From JBOIBN01 sp050739575 (GTDB lineage: Bacteria; Pseudomonadota; Gammaproteobacteria; JAKDMP01), in NCBI GenBank assembly GCA_050739575.1, contig JBOIBN010000001.1:1-64000 (forward strand): a stretch of DNA of 64,000 nt, in the 5' to 3' direction. The notes beneath the pieces were generated by a model. That model was not told the DNA's origin. It saw nothing but the letters and a program-made list of their open reading frames with translations, and made no database searches. This document shows, one piece after another, positions 1 to 9,478 of this stretch (the first letter of the stretch is position 1; each line of letters opens with the position of its first letter). A program made the position numbers and the translations under genes.

Positions 1-2
1 GG

Positions 3-1079
3 GCAATTCCCTCGCTGGCGTTGCGTCTCGCCGCCGGTCCGGATCCGGCCAAGATGGCACACTATCCGGCCAGCATCCGCATCGACTGGCGACGCCACAG
101 TCGCCTCCCCGACATCAGTGCCGCCAACCTGCTCGAAGGCAAGCGAATCTGCGGCGATCCCGCCGTGGCCCCGCCCCCGCTCAAGGGCACAACCGTCTTG
201 ATCGGCTACACCGCCGCCGGGCTCAACGACGCCAAGCCTACGCCGGTCGACGCGGCCATGCCCGGCGTGGCGATCGAAGCCGAGGCCGTCGAAGCCCTGC
301 TGACCCACCACTGGATCTGGATGCCACCGCCCTGGTTCAAGTACGTGCTGGCCGCGCTCCTCGTGTTATTGACCGGCTATGCCTTCTTCCGCGGTGAACC
401 ATCCTGGGATCTCGACCCGATCTTCGTTTGCGGCAATCTCCTGTTGCTGCTGATCGCCTATATCGGCCTCAGCTACTTTGGCGTGTTCCTGGACATTTTT
501 GCCGCCGTCGGTTTCGTCGCCCTGTTTTTCGCCATCTGCCGTTCGTATGCGCATACGCAGCGCAGCTATGCGATCGGTAACGACGACTACCGGCAGGGAT
601 TCGACCCCGAGCATCACCCCTGGTTGGCGATGGTGCGATTGCGTTTTGTCCCCGATCCCGGCATCGAGGCCAAAGCGCTCGAGCGGCGTCTGCGCGAATT
701 CCGCCGCAGACTGCGGCGATTCCTGTACCGCGGCACCGATGCGGTGGCGCTCGACTGCGTCGTCGAGTATGACACCTGGTTCTGGGACTCCATGATCGAC
801 GTAACGGTACTTCTCTGGGCCGGCACCGATCGCGCCGCCGTCATCGCCCGGGCCGAACGCGAACTCGATGCACTGCACGCCTACCTCGCGGGAATGGACT
901 CCGAACTCCCGGACGACGGTAGCGTGCGGATTGCCTGCGTGATCACGAGCGCAGCGGACGAAGGCGAATGCGCGGCGACGGCCCGGGTCCGGGTGAGCGC
1001 GGCCCTGGGCGACGTGTTGCGCGAGCCGATGGAGACGCCGCTCGGGGTGCGGAATGTGTTCGCAGCTTCCGGGACCTGA
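3..1079 (+). CDS. CHASE2-domain membrane protein, 3' part
   Basis: Partial gene: the frame is open to the left edge (from base 3), so the true start lies outside. The first ~95 residues resemble the end of a CHASE2 extracytoplasmic sensor domain (pattern TVLIGYTAAGLNDAKPTP and PGVAIEAEAVEALL). Three or four hydrophobic segments follow (about residues 108-180), then a ~170-residue cytoplasmic tail rich in Arg and acidic residues. CHASE2 proteins usually carry a cyclase, kinase or GGDEF output; none is seen here and the tail is not a domain I recognise. A hairpin follows the stop. The CHASE2 assignment is fairly secure; the function of the tail is unknown. Confidence 0.65.
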   Translation, partial: AIPSLALRLAAGPDPAKMAHYPASIRIDWRRHSRLPDISAANLLEGKRICGDPAVAPPPLKGTTVLIGYTAAGLNDAKPTPVDAAMPGVAIEAEAVEALLTHHWIWMPPPWFKYVLAALLVLLTGYAFFRGEPSWDLDPIFVCGNLLLLLIAYIGLSYFGVFLDIFAAVGFVALFFAICRSYAHTQRSYAIGNDDYRQGFDPEHHPWLAMVRLRFVPDPGIEAKALERRLREFRRRLRRFLYRGTDAVALDCVVEYDTWFWDSMIDVTVLLWAGTDRAAVIARAERELDALHAYLAGMDSELPDDGSVRIACVITSAADEGECAATARVRVSAALGDVLREPMETPLGVRNVFAASGT

Positions 1080-1086
1080 GAGGAAC

Positions 1087-1107
1087 GCAGGCGGCAGGAG
1101 CGCCTGC
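1087..1107 (+). terminator. GC-rich stem-loop after the CHASE2 gene
   Basis: GCAGGCG and CGCCTGC form a 7-bp stem around a 7-base loop, 8 bases after the stop codon. An alternative fold pairs GGCAGG with CCTGCC. No T-run follows, so this is either a weak terminator or a REP-like palindrome. Confidence 0.4.
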
Positions 1108-1199
1108 CACCACGACTACCGTCCGGCGAACGTGTATCATTAAATCGGACTCGGAGTCGCAAGAAATGGGCCGACGCGCAGCGTCCTAGGGAGATCGTT

Positions 1200-2525
1200 A
1201 TGCGCATTTCGAAAGGCGTCGTGTTCGGCGCCGGATTGCTGACCGCCGGAGGCGTCCTCGCCACGATTCTGACCGGACTTCCCGCGGTGGTCCAGAAGCA
1301 GTCTGTCACCGCGTTCAGCAAGCCCGATTTCAGCGCCTCGACGATCGGCACGCTCCATCGCGGCGACGCAGTGCGGGTCGCCGATCAGGACGGTCTCTGG
1401 TATCGGATCGCGCTCGGCAACGGCGCCACCGGCTTCGTGCGCGTCAACGAAATCCGGATCGCCCAAGGGAGTGCGACCGATTCCTCGGAGACGATGCAGA
1501 TTCTCCTGACCGGCAAATCCGGTCAGGGCCGCGTCACCGAAACGGCCGGCGTGCGCGGCCTGAACGAAAGCGATCTGCACAGTGCGGCGTTCGACCCCGT
1601 GCAATTGGCGAAGATGCAGTCCTATCGCGTGAGCCCCGAGGCGGCCGCAGCGTATGCCCGCGAACACGGCTGGTCGAGCACCCGGATCCCATGGCCCGGA
1701 GAAGCCGGTCCGGTCGGCGGCAAGGTCTCGAAGGATACCGTGCACAATGTCACATCCGCCGTCGGCGGCTTGCTCGGCGGCGTCTTCGGATCGACGGCAA
1801 AAGTGGCGGACCAGGCCGCTCCCGAGTCGGAGGCCGAGTTGCTTCAGACCGAACTCGACCTCGGCCCGATGATCGCCGGTCGTGTGCTGGGCGCACGTCC
1901 CTTGTGGGACAACCCGCAGGCACAGGCCCGGGTCAACCTGATCGGCCGCTGGCTCGCCTCGCAATCCTCGCGCCCGAACCTGCCGTGGACCTTCGGCATC
2001 ATCGATACTCCGGAATACAATGCGTTTGCCGCACCCGGCGGCTACATTATGGTCACCCGCGGTCTTTACGAGATCGTCGCGAACGACGAGGAGCTGGCGG
2101 CCGTGCTGGCCCACGAGATCACCCACATCGTGCAGCGCGATCACTACGATGTCATCCGCAAACAGGGCCTGTTGTCGACTGGTCTGCAGGCCGCGGATGA
2201 ACAGGTCCAGACCGGCGGCGGCGAAGCCGGGTCCATTGCCAGCTCTTACGTGGAAAAGAACGGCGCCGGCATCCTGTTGACCAAGCTGGATCGAGACGCA
2301 GAGTACCGCGCGGATGCGATCGGAGAAGTCTACCTTGCCCGCGCCGGCATGAACCCGCTCGTAATGTACGCGATGTTGCAGAAGATGGCGGCGACGGGCA
2401 CCGCGACCGGCAAGCTGGCGGAGCTGTATTCGACCCACCCCTCGATCTCCGATCGCCTGGATCACATCGACCAACGCGGGTACGGTGCGCTGACGCCCTA
2501 CCTGAACCGACCAGTTCCGCAGTAG
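1200..2525 (+). CDS. SH3-domain M48-family metalloprotease
   Basis: A 441-residue predicted exported zinc protease. An N-terminal hydrophobic segment (about 8-30) is followed by a bacterial SH3-like domain (about 33-85, with GTLHRGDAVRVADQDGLWYRI) and a C-terminal M48 peptidase domain. The zinc site HEITH is at residues 305-309 and the third ligand is E368 in EYRAD. The region fits the BepA/YfgC-like periplasmic quality-control group, though the usual TPR tail is absent and an SH3 domain sits in front. The start is supported by an AGGGAG-like ribosome site just upstream. The substrate is unknown. Confidence 0.85.
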   Translation: MRISKGVVFGAGLLTAGGVLATILTGLPAVVQKQSVTAFSKPDFSASTIGTLHRGDAVRVADQDGLWYRIALGNGATGFVRVNEIRIAQGSATDSSETMQILLTGKSGQGRVTETAGVRGLNESDLHSAAFDPVQLAKMQSYRVSPEAAAAYAREHGWSSTRIPWPGEAGPVGGKVSKDTVHNVTSAVGGLLGGVFGSTAKVADQAAPESEAELLQTELDLGPMIAGRVLGARPLWDNPQAQARVNLIGRWLASQSSRPNLPWTFGIIDTPEYNAFAAPGGYIMVTRGLYEIVANDEELAAVLAHEITHIVQRDHYDVIRKQGLLSTGLQAADEQVQTGGGEAGSIASSYVEKNGAGILLTKLDRDAEYRADAIGEVYLARAGMNPLVMYAMLQKMAATGTATGKLAELYSTHPSISDRLDHIDQRGYGALTPYLNRPVPQ

Positions 2526-2589
2526 CGGAATCTCTGCGGCAACCCGGGTGTACTGCGCGGGACCGCCGCAGGTTCCCGCGGCTCCGCGG

Positions 2590-2900
2590 ATCTATTTCCC
2601 GCCTGAGAGCGAATTCGACCGCCGCACAGGCGGCCACGATCTGCGCTGGTGAACTCGAGCCCATTGTCGAGGATCAGGATGCGAGGGATGCAGCGTGCCC
2701 GCGCGAGTATGTCCAGGAAGCAGGCGAGCTCCGCGCCGCCGATTCAATGTTCAGAAAAGTCCACAGATGTCCGCTGCGAACCCCGTCAGCGACGATAGCC
2801 CCGTTATGCACCAATGCGCAAGACGCAACTGATCGGAGCGGCACGCGTTGCGGGTATCTTCCGCCAGCCCCTGCTCCCGGCACGACGGAGTGAAAAAACG
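2590..2900 (-). pseudogene. IS3-like transposase integrase-core scrap
   Basis: This non-coding stretch holds a decayed transposase fragment on the minus strand. Around 2643-2677 the translation reads LILDNGLEFTS, the D-N-G-x-E-F block of IS3-type rve integrase cores, preceded by broken frames with similar character up to about 2900. No intact ORF, terminal repeats or complete DDE triad remain. It fills most of the 450-bp gap between the protease and the TPR gene. Confidence 0.45.
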
Positions 2901-2976
2901 TTCGATCAGCACCGTGGTGACGGAGTCACTTTCCCGACCGCCTCTACTACTTCGTGGTGTTTCCCGCTGTGGATAC

Positions 2977-4326
2977 TCAGCGGCTGCCGGATCCGTTTCC
3001 GTTGCTTCCTTGGGTGGTCAACACATACTGCACCCACCCCTGCGCCTGCTTGGCCTGATCCTGGTAGTTCTCGGCATGGTGGAAGGCGTCGAGCGCGGTA
3101 TTCCAATCTTTCTCCGCAAAGGCCGCCTCGCCGAGAATCATCCAAGCCTGCCCGGTATCTTTCATGCCGCCTTTGTTGACCGCGTTGCGCGCCGCCTGCA
3201 CGGCCTGGGCGTACTCCATCTGGTTGAGATAGATCGAAGCTTGGCGCAGATAAATATCGCCGTTCGGCGACAATGCCGCTTCCTCCCCCAGAGCCGTAAG
3301 CGCCTTGTCCCACTCCCGTGCCTGCATCCAAACATCGGCAAGCACATCGTAATTGTCCGCCGTCTTAGGGATGAGGCCCTTATCCATGCCTTCCTCCATT
3401 AACTTGCCGGCCTTGTAGGGGGCGTGTGCCGCCTGGTAGAGATTGGCCAACTGGAGGTAATCGTCCTTGCTCTTGAACATGCCGCGATCGTACATCAGCG
3501 CATAAACCGCGGATGCCTGGGTGTCGTCATGGAGCAGGAGGAAGGTGTTCGCATAATAGCTCCAGAAGTCGTCGTCGTTCGGCCAATTCGCGACCAGTTG
3601 CTTGGCGATGTCGTTCGCCTTGCTGAAATTCTTCAGTTTGTAGGCGACGACGAACCAGTTCTGGTACCAGTCCTTGTTCGGCTTTGGCACCAGTTGAATC
3701 GCCTGCTGGATATAGTTGTAGGCCTGCTGGTAATCTCCCTTGAAGGAATACGCAAGTCCGATGCGGTAGTAAAGATCGGGGTCGGGCTTCTTCTTTGCCT
3801 GTTTGTCCTGGGTCAGGACTTCCTGGTAGAGCCGGATCGAATCGTCGTATTTCTTCTGGGTCAGGTAAATCGTCGCCAGTTCATAGACTACCGAAAGCTG
3901 ATTCTCCGGCGGGAGCGCGTCGAGCTGAATGATGCGTTCCAAGTAGGGCTCGGCCGCGTCGTAGTTTTTCTCCAGCAAATAGCCTTCGGCAATCAGCTGG
4001 TTTACCAGTGCCTCCGCATAGCTGCTCTCCTTCTTGGCCCGGCCCAGCGTGTCTTTCGCAACGGATATCGCCTGTGAATAGTTATTGGCCGCAAGCAGCT
4101 TCTGCACGCGCTGAACCTGATCAAAGGTCGGCTGGCTCAACGTGTAGGCGTTCGTCTGATCGCTCTTGTTGTTGCTCTTGTTGTTGCCGCCATTCCCTCC
4201 TTCGGTCTGGCCTCCTCCCATCTGGGCCCGGGCGACTGACGGTAGACCGGCGAACGCCAAGACCATAGCCAATGCGGCCACAGCTGCTAGGAGCCGTAAG
4301 GGATAATCGCGAAGTCTGACCGTCAT
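2977..4326 (-). CDS. Periplasmic TPR protein of a TonB2-type system
   Basis: A 449-residue exported protein with a signal peptide (first ~35 residues, ending near ARAQ), a Gly/Asn-rich linker and tandem TPR-like helical repeats through the C-terminus. Similar TPR proteins close the operons of TonB2-type energy-transducing systems (known from Vibrio and relatives) and probably help envelope assembly or gating. The start at 4326 is preferred over the ATG at 4341, because GGAGG lies 8 bases before 4326 and only 1-2 bases before the other. Last gene of the DUF3450-exbB-exbD-tonB operon. Confidence 0.8.
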   Translation of the reverse strand: MTVRLRDYPLRLLAAVAALAMVLAFAGLPSVARAQMGGGQTEGGNGGNNKSNNKSDQTNAYTLSQPTFDQVQRVQKLLAANNYSQAISVAKDTLGRAKKESSYAEALVNQLIAEGYLLEKNYDAAEPYLERIIQLDALPPENQLSVVYELATIYLTQKKYDDSIRLYQEVLTQDKQAKKKPDPDLYYRIGLAYSFKGDYQQAYNYIQQAIQLVPKPNKDWYQNWFVVAYKLKNFSKANDIAKQLVANWPNDDDFWSYYANTFLLLHDDTQASAVYALMYDRGMFKSKDDYLQLANLYQAAHAPYKAGKLMEEGMDKGLIPKTADNYDVLADVWMQAREWDKALTALGEEAALSPNGDIYLRQASIYLNQMEYAQAVQAARNAVNKGGMKDTGQAWMILGEAAFAEKDWNTALDAFHHAENYQDQAKQAQGWVQYVLTTQGSNGNGSGSR

Positions 4327-4350
4327 GAAAATCGCCTCCATCCTCCCGCG

Positions 4351-5040
4351 CTACTGGCTGCCTTTACCACCGGGGAGCTTGAATGTGATGACCTGCCTTA
4401 CGCCACAGGGCGGCGACGCAACCGGCTTACCGTTGATCTTCTCGGGGAAGAACTTCCACTGCAAGATGTTTTGCAACGCCGACTGGGACAACATCTGACG
4501 CGCTTGGGGTGAACTCGCACCGATCACGTGAGGATTGCTCACGGAGCCATCAGGTTCGACCGTGAAGCAGGTCGAAACCGTACCCTCGACGCCTTGAACT
4601 TCTGCATCGGGCGGATAGAGCGGCTGGACGAGGATCTCCGGGGTGAGCGGCGCATTGCCGCCTGCGTCCGTCGCCGGACCGGTGGCGTTGGGATTGCCGA
4701 TGAAAACGCCGCCTCCGTTTCCCAGGCTGTTGTTATCGAACTTGACGTTCACCGGCAACTGCGACTGCTGCACATTCGAGGCTTGGGTAGTATTCACCTG
4801 CGTTCGCGGCGGGGGATTCTTCGGCGGCGGCGGCGGCGGCGGATGCACCCGCTGTATGGTGGTTACCGGAGGCTGCTTCTGCACCTGCACGAAATTGACC
4901 AGATTGACTTGGGTGACCTTGGATTTACTCATCTTGTTGTTCGAAATCATGGCGTGCATCATCAGAAAGAGGGCAAGCCCGATGACGATGCCGCCGATGA
5001 GCGCCGGCAGAAAGCGGATATTCGCCAAGGTCGAACCCAT
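4351..5040 (-). CDS. tonB: TonB-family energy transducer, operon 1
   Basis: 229 residues: an N-terminal membrane anchor (about 8-28), a proline-rich stretch with seven consecutive prolines, and a C-terminal TonB domain (LYPPDAEVQGVEGTVSTCF onward). It should couple inner-membrane proton motive force from ExbB/ExbD to outer-membrane receptors. The start ATG at 5040 is one base after the upstream ExbD stop and has GGAGG 8 bases before it. The open frame continues upstream of 5040 into ExbD, but that part is out-of-frame shadow. No TonB-dependent receptor lies in the window, so the cargo is unknown. Confidence 0.85.
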   Translation of the reverse strand: MGSTLANIRFLPALIGGIVIGLALFLMMHAMISNNKMSKSKVTQVNLVNFVQVQKQPPVTTIQRVHPPPPPPPKNPPPRTQVNTTQASNVQQSQLPVNVKFDNNSLGNGGGVFIGNPNATGPATDAGGNAPLTPEILVQPLYPPDAEVQGVEGTVSTCFTVEPDGSVSNPHVIGASSPQARQMLSQSALQNILQWKFFPEKINGKPVASPPCGVRQVITFKLPGGKGSQ

Positions 5041-5041
5041 G

Positions 5042-5458
5042 TCAGCTGCCTCCATTTGCCTGTTGCTGGGTTGCGGCGAGGGCGATATTGGACGCCCCCC
5101 CGGCCTTGGCCTGACCCATGACCTTGACGATGAGTCCGGTCTCGGCATCCTCGTCGGCAATAATCACCACGTCGCCGTTGGGCGCCTGCGCTCGAGTAGC
5201 CTCGACCAGATCCGGTATCTGGTCGAGCGTAACCTTCTCCTTGTTCATCCAGATCTGACCGCTCGCCGTGACGGCGATCAGAATGCTCGCATTGAGCTTC
5301 TGTGCAGTGACGGCGGCAGGTTCGTTCACGTCCACGCCCGGCGGACGCACGAAAGAGGTCGTCACGATGAAGAAAATCAGCAGGATAAAGGTCATGTCCA
5401 ACATCGGTGTGATGTTGATCTCCGCCTCTTCCTGCGCTATTGCGTGTCGCCGTGCCAT
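5042..5458 (-). CDS. exbD: ExbD/TolR biopolymer transport protein, distal copy
   Basis: 138 residues with one N-terminal membrane helix (about 17-38, ITPMLDMTFILLIFFIV) containing the Asp conserved in ExbD/TolR as part of the proton path, then a small periplasmic domain. It should form the stator with ExbB. This is the second of two adjacent exbD genes in operon 1, a duplication common in TonB2-type systems. It abuts tonB with a one-base gap. Confidence 0.88.
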   Translation of the reverse strand: MARRHAIAQEEAEINITPMLDMTFILLIFFIVTTSFVRPPGVDVNEPAAVTAQKLNASILIAVTASGQIWMNKEKVTLDQIPDLVEATRAQAPNGDVVIIADEDAETGLIVKVMGQAKAGGASNIALAATQQQANGGS

Positions 5459-5547
5459 GACTTTATCTTAACTCCCTCGGGATTCGGGTTAAACCCCCTT
5501 CCGAACCGGCAGCCGCTGCCGCTTCAGACGGGGTTATAGACGGTCTC

Positions 5548-5955
5548 CTAGCTTGCGGTGGTCGCGATGGATACCTTCGTTGCCCCCGCCTGTTTGGCCT
5601 GGTCTATGGCATTGACCAGGGAGCCCGCGTGCGAGCCCGGGCTCGCGGCCACGACGACTTGGGCCGTGGGATTGGCGGCGAGATCTTTTTGCACTTCGGC
5701 CCGCAAGGCACTGGGATCGATCGTCTGTCCGTCGATCTGGATCGTGCCGTCGCTCGCGATCTCGATCAGCACGACCTTGCTCTCCTTCACCACCTTCTGC
5801 GTCGAGGTGCTGGGCCGGCTGACGTGCAGCCCCGTCTCATGCACGAAAGAGGTTGTCACGATGAAGAAAATCAGCAGAATGAAGACCATATCCAGCATCG
5901 GCGTGATGTTGATCTCCGCCTCCTCGGCCGGCTTTTCAAAGCGTCTTCTCGCCAT
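5548..5955 (-). CDS. exbD: ExbD/TolR biopolymer transport protein, proximal copy
   Basis: 135 residues with the same layout as its neighbour: a short cytoplasmic start (MARRRFEKPAEEAEINITP), a helix bearing the conserved membrane Asp, and a periplasmic C-terminus. The helix region is almost identical to the distal copy while the periplasmic domains differ, which suggests paralogues with different partners. It lies 12 bases after exbB; an 89-base gap separates the two exbD genes. Confidence 0.88.
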   Translation of the reverse strand: MARRRFEKPAEEAEINITPMLDMVFILLIFFIVTTSFVHETGLHVSRPSTSTQKVVKESKVVLIEIASDGTIQIDGQTIDPSALRAEVQKDLAANPTAQVVVAASPGSHAGSLVNAIDQAKQAGATKVSIATTAS

Positions 5956-5967
5956 CGCGTATCGTCC

Positions 5968-6486
5968 TCAGAAGTAACGCAGACCGTCTTCGATTTCCTC
6001 GTCCACGGAGCGCACCCGCTTTTCCACCGCATAGACGAAGTAGAGCGTGAACACGGCGACGGTCATGGCCGACATCGTCGGAATGATGGCGGCCGAGACG
6101 CCCTGCGCCATCGCCCGGGCGTTGCTCGAACCCAGCGAGGAAATCGCCTCAAAGACCTGAACCATCCCCGTGACCGTTCCCAACAAACCGAGCAGGGGAA
6201 TGAGTCCTACCAGCGTTTTCATCAGCATAATGCCGTAGTTCGACTCGATCTTCACCTCGGATATTACTTTTTCCCGGATCCGCCGCGCGTACCAGGAGGT
6301 GGTGTCGGAACGGGACTCCCATGTCTTCACCACCATGTCGCGCCGCCGCGGAAAAACCAGGAACAGGTACCAGTAGCGTTCGATGATGATGGCCCACAGA
6401 AGTATCGTCGCAAACAGAATCGGCCACAGTACCGGACCTCCAGCCTCGAAGTAGTCTCTGAGATCGACGAAGAGCGGGGTGAACAT
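5968..6486 (-). CDS. exbB: ExbB/TolQ-type proton channel subunit
   Basis: 172 residues with three membrane helices (near 20-40, 95-115 and 130-155) and the MotA/TolQ/ExbB signature LVGLIPLLGLLGTVTGMVQ. Its short length matches the ExbB2 component of TonB2-type systems. The start codon directly abuts the stop of the larger TtpC-like gene (stop 6489-6487, start 6486), so the two are probably translationally coupled. Confidence 0.88.
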   Translation of the reverse strand: MFTPLFVDLRDYFEAGGPVLWPILFATILLWAIIIERYWYLFLVFPRRRDMVVKTWESRSDTTSWYARRIREKVISEVKIESNYGIMLMKTLVGLIPLLGLLGTVTGMVQVFEAISSLGSSNARAMAQGVSAAIIPTMSAMTVAVFTLYFVYAVEKRVRSVDEEIEDGLRYF

Positions 6487-7869
6487 TTACTGCTTGGCCT
6501 TTTCCGCCTGCGCGGCCAGGATGCCAGCACTCTGCTCCTCCAGAATCTGGATGAGCTGACGGCTCTTGGCGTTGATGAAGCTGTACAGGAACACCAGCGG
6601 GATGGCCGTCACGAGGCCTTCCACCGTCGTCACCAAGGCGTAGGAAATGCCCTGCGCCATGTAGGCGGGGTTACCCGTGCCGAACAGTGTGATCGCGGTG
6701 AAGGCGACCACCATGCCGATGACGGTGCCGAGCAGTCCCAGCAGCGGGCCGACCGCGGCGATCAGCTTGATGAAGCTTTGGCGCGCCTCAAGCGGCGGCA
6801 CTTCCTTCAGGATGGCCTCGTCGAGTTTGAGCGTCAGGGTCTCGACATCGTCCTTGCGGTTCTGGTCATAGACCGACAGTACCCGCCCGAGCGGGTTGTT
6901 GGTTTTCGGCGTATCCGGCGACTTGAGCTGGTGCTTCATCTTGCGGCTCGTGATCGTAAGGTAGATCCCGCGCTCCAGACAGACCAGCAACGCAAGCGCG
7001 AACAGAACCAGAATCGAATAACCGACCGCCCCGCCTTCATTGAGGCGCTGCTGGAAATTAGGCACCTGGATCAGCAGGGTCAGGAGCTGGCCGCGCAGCG
7101 GATCCAGGCCGAACGGCATCAGCTTGTCGCCGGAGGCCTTGTACAGATTGCCGGCGAGGCCGGTATAGCCGCCCGGCGGTTGGCGCGGGACCACAACCAG
7201 GGCATTGGCGCTCGATTCGTACTGCAGGTACTCGTTGCCCATGATGGTATTGAAGGCACCGACCCGCACGACGTCGTTGTGCACCGTGGTGCCGTTCTGC
7301 AGGGTCACGTTCGCCGGAAACTTGACGACCTGTCCCTGCTCGACCAAGGTTTCTAGCATGTCGTACCAGAATATCTTCAATTGGCGGATCGACGGCAGCG
7401 AAGTGCTGGCGGCGAGCTTCGCCGCGAAGTTCTCGCGCTCGGGAAACTGCGCCGAGAGGATGGAATCGTCAAGAATACCCTTGAACTGCGCCGCCGTCTG
7501 GCGCACGGAGCCAAAAAGCACGCCCAGGTTGCCTTCGCGGGTGCTGAGTGTCGTACTCAGCGTGTCCAGTTGCTTGTCATTGGCATCGAACTGAGCCTGC
7601 AACGCGGTCGAGCGCGCATTTTCCTGCGCCACCTGCTGCTTGACCTGCGCCACCAGTGCCTGCTGCTGATCGCGAGCCTGCATGAACGTCTGCACTCGGG
7701 CCTTGTCTTCGGCCGTCTGGCGATTGAGGTCTGCCTGCACCTGATTGAGCAGGGACTGCAGGCTTTCCGGCTGCGCGGCCGACGATTGCACCGGGACGGC
7801 GAGCGTGGCAGTGAGCGCCAGCAGCGTAGCCGCGAAAACCGACAAAATCCCCTTCACGAATAGTTTCAT
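6487..7869 (-). CDS. ttpC: TtpC-like MotA/TolQ/ExbB protein with periplasmic extension
   Basis: 460 residues. A signal-like segment (1-35) leads to a long periplasmic, partly coiled-coil region (about 40-265), then a membrane helix near 280 and a C-terminal TolQ/ExbB channel domain with IAAVGPLLGLLGTVIGMVV. This is the architecture of TtpC, an extra protein essential in Vibrio TonB2 systems. The neighbours (DUF3450 upstream; exbB, two exbD and tonB downstream) match that system. The gene name is by family resemblance. Confidence 0.8.
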   Translation of the reverse strand: MKLFVKGILSVFAATLLALTATLAVPVQSSAAQPESLQSLLNQVQADLNRQTAEDKARVQTFMQARDQQQALVAQVKQQVAQENARSTALQAQFDANDKQLDTLSTTLSTREGNLGVLFGSVRQTAAQFKGILDDSILSAQFPERENFAAKLAASTSLPSIRQLKIFWYDMLETLVEQGQVVKFPANVTLQNGTTVHNDVVRVGAFNTIMGNEYLQYESSANALVVVPRQPPGGYTGLAGNLYKASGDKLMPFGLDPLRGQLLTLLIQVPNFQQRLNEGGAVGYSILVLFALALLVCLERGIYLTITSRKMKHQLKSPDTPKTNNPLGRVLSVYDQNRKDDVETLTLKLDEAILKEVPPLEARQSFIKLIAAVGPLLGLLGTVIGMVVAFTAITLFGTGNPAYMAQGISYALVTTVEGLVTAIPLVFLYSFINAKSRQLIQILEEQSAGILAAQAEKAKQ

Positions 7870-7881
7870 CTGTGCCTGCTC

Positions 7882-8772
7882 CTAATGCGTCTGCGGTGCG
7901 GGCGCAGACCGCGTCTGCGACGGCATTGCGGGTTGCGCCTGCGAGGACGGCGCCGCCGTCGTTTGTGGCGCCGGGATGATCTTCGCCTCCGGCGGCGCCG
8001 GCTCCGGTGCCACCACCGGAAGTGTCAGGAGGTTCGGCTGCTGCTGCTTGAGTGCGACCGCAATGGCCGTGGTTACGGGTTGGCGGTAATTGCCGTTGGC
8101 CTGCCACTGGCGCGTCCGCTGATTCCAGCAGCCGGTCTGCGACTGATCGAGCGTCTGATAGCAGAGCACTATCCGCCCGACCCGCAGCATGTTCACGGTC
8201 TGCGTCTTGCCGTTCACGCTGAGCTGCGCCTGGTAGGAATCCACCGTACGGCCGGAGTCCAGCTCGTCGAGATAGGCGCTCGTGATCTGGCTGTACTTTT
8301 CGGATATCTGGACGTCGGAATTGGTCATCAGGTCTTCGAGGGTCTGCACCGCCTGCTGACGTTGATCGAGTTGGAAGGGTACGTCGAGCTGGATGAAACT
8401 CTTCAGGCCCGCGATCATCTGCTCCATCAGCGGCACGATGCCTTGCCCGACGTCGCCGATCTGGCTCAACTGCAGGTTGAGCGAGGCAATCTTGTTCTGC
8501 TGATCGTTGACCAAGGCCTGCAGATTGGCGTTGTACTTCTTCAACTGATTGACCTGTTGTTCGTCAGTCAGGTACTGGCTGAGCAGCGTCTGCGTCTGGT
8601 CGGCGAGACCGTTGATCTGCTGCTGAGTCACGGCCGCATCCTTGACGATTCGATTCTGCGTTGATACGGACTGATCGAGCGTTTGTTGCTGGGCCCGTGC
8701 CGTCGGCGGTCCCGCCGTCAGGGCGAACCCGAGGAGTAGCGCGCCGAGTCCCGCAATTGACGATCTAGGCAT
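7882..8772 (-). CDS. DUF3450 periplasmic coiled-coil protein
   Basis: 296 residues with a signal peptide (1-27, ending at TARAQ) and a long coiled-coil region (about 30-120) followed by a compact domain, typical of DUF3450 proteins that begin TonB2-type operons. The C-terminus is Pro/Ala/Gln-rich and low in complexity. It is the first gene of operon 1. Its ~270-base upstream gap holds a CCCGGG/CCCGGG stem-loop near 8802-8820 in the leader and an AT-richer stretch near 8870-8905 that may hold the promoter; no clear Fur box was seen. Confidence 0.8.
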   Translation of the reverse strand: MPRSSIAGLGALLLGFALTAGPPTARAQQQTLDQSVSTQNRIVKDAAVTQQQINGLADQTQTLLSQYLTDEQQVNQLKKYNANLQALVNDQQNKIASLNLQLSQIGDVGQGIVPLMEQMIAGLKSFIQLDVPFQLDQRQQAVQTLEDLMTNSDVQISEKYSQITSAYLDELDSGRTVDSYQAQLSVNGKTQTVNMLRVGRIVLCYQTLDQSQTGCWNQRTRQWQANGNYRQPVTTAIAVALKQQQPNLLTLPVVAPEPAPPEAKIIPAPQTTAAPSSQAQPAMPSQTRSAPAPQTH

Positions 8773-9059
8773 AACCTTTACCCTATTGGTTGAAACCGAA
8801 AACCCGGGCGCACGACCCGGGCAGCATGTTCCGGCCGGAGCTTCCGAAAAGCGGAGGCCCCGCCCGGCATTTGTAACTATAGCCTAATTTACAGATTTTT
8901 TACAGGGCTGAAAAGCCCCTGTCTTTCGTCGTGTTAGGAACACGCAATCTGTTTGGTCTTGTAGCACATGAATTGTCCGGTTTTCATAGACACCCTCAAG
9001 GAGATGGCTCATAAAGTGGACGGAGTGGCCACAGGAGACGCGCAAGATGGGTTTTGAGC

Positions 9060-9470
9060 GGCCTATGGGGACTTTTTTGAGGCCAGGCACGGCGGTTGAT
9101 GCAGGCACAGGCGGCCCGATTATTGGGGGGTGGATGAACGGACATCCCGCCGCTACATTGAGCGGTTCGAAGACGAGGGTCCGGAGGGGCTGATCGACCG
9201 AACGGTGTCTGAGCCGGACGTCGGCGCGGCGGGCGCCGGCCGATGGAGGAGGTGCAGCGCCTTCAGGCGCTGTATCGGGAGCGCTACGAGGGCTGAAACA
9301 TGAAATATTTTACAGCTTCTACATTTTACAGCTTCTACCGCCACCGCCACGGGGGCACGCGCAGCTACAGCTGGGTCAAGCAGACGTTGCAGGCGCGCGC
9401 TCCGCTACCGGGGATAATGATCCGCCAAGACGGCAGCACCTATGAATGGGTGGCGGCCAGAGGTGGGACT
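9060..9470 (+). pseudogene. ISNCY-family transposase remnant
   Basis: The broken N-terminal half of a transposase. Readable blocks in order are LMQAQAARLLG, then (after an extra G in a G run near 9125) DERTSRRYIERFEDEGPEGL, MEEVQRLQALYRERYEG, FYSFYRHRHGGTRSYSWVKQ and MIRQDGSTYEWVA. Damage includes the frameshift, a TGA where Trp is expected after YEG (near 9293), a tandem ~16-base duplication near 9305-9337 that repeats the TTTTACAGCTTCTAC block, and a deletion after the WVKQTLQA block. The catalytic region is gone, cut off where the IS30 remnant begins. Confidence 0.7.
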
Positions 9471-9478
9471 TGGTGGAT

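Noticed and set aside
4825..4850. GGC-type triplet run
   Set aside because: It encodes the polyproline stretch of TonB and is not an independent repeat locus.
5629..7356. 575-codon plus-strand ORF opposite exbB/ttpC
   Set aside because: Shadow of the TonB operon; composition is His/Arg/Gln-rich with no recognisable domain.
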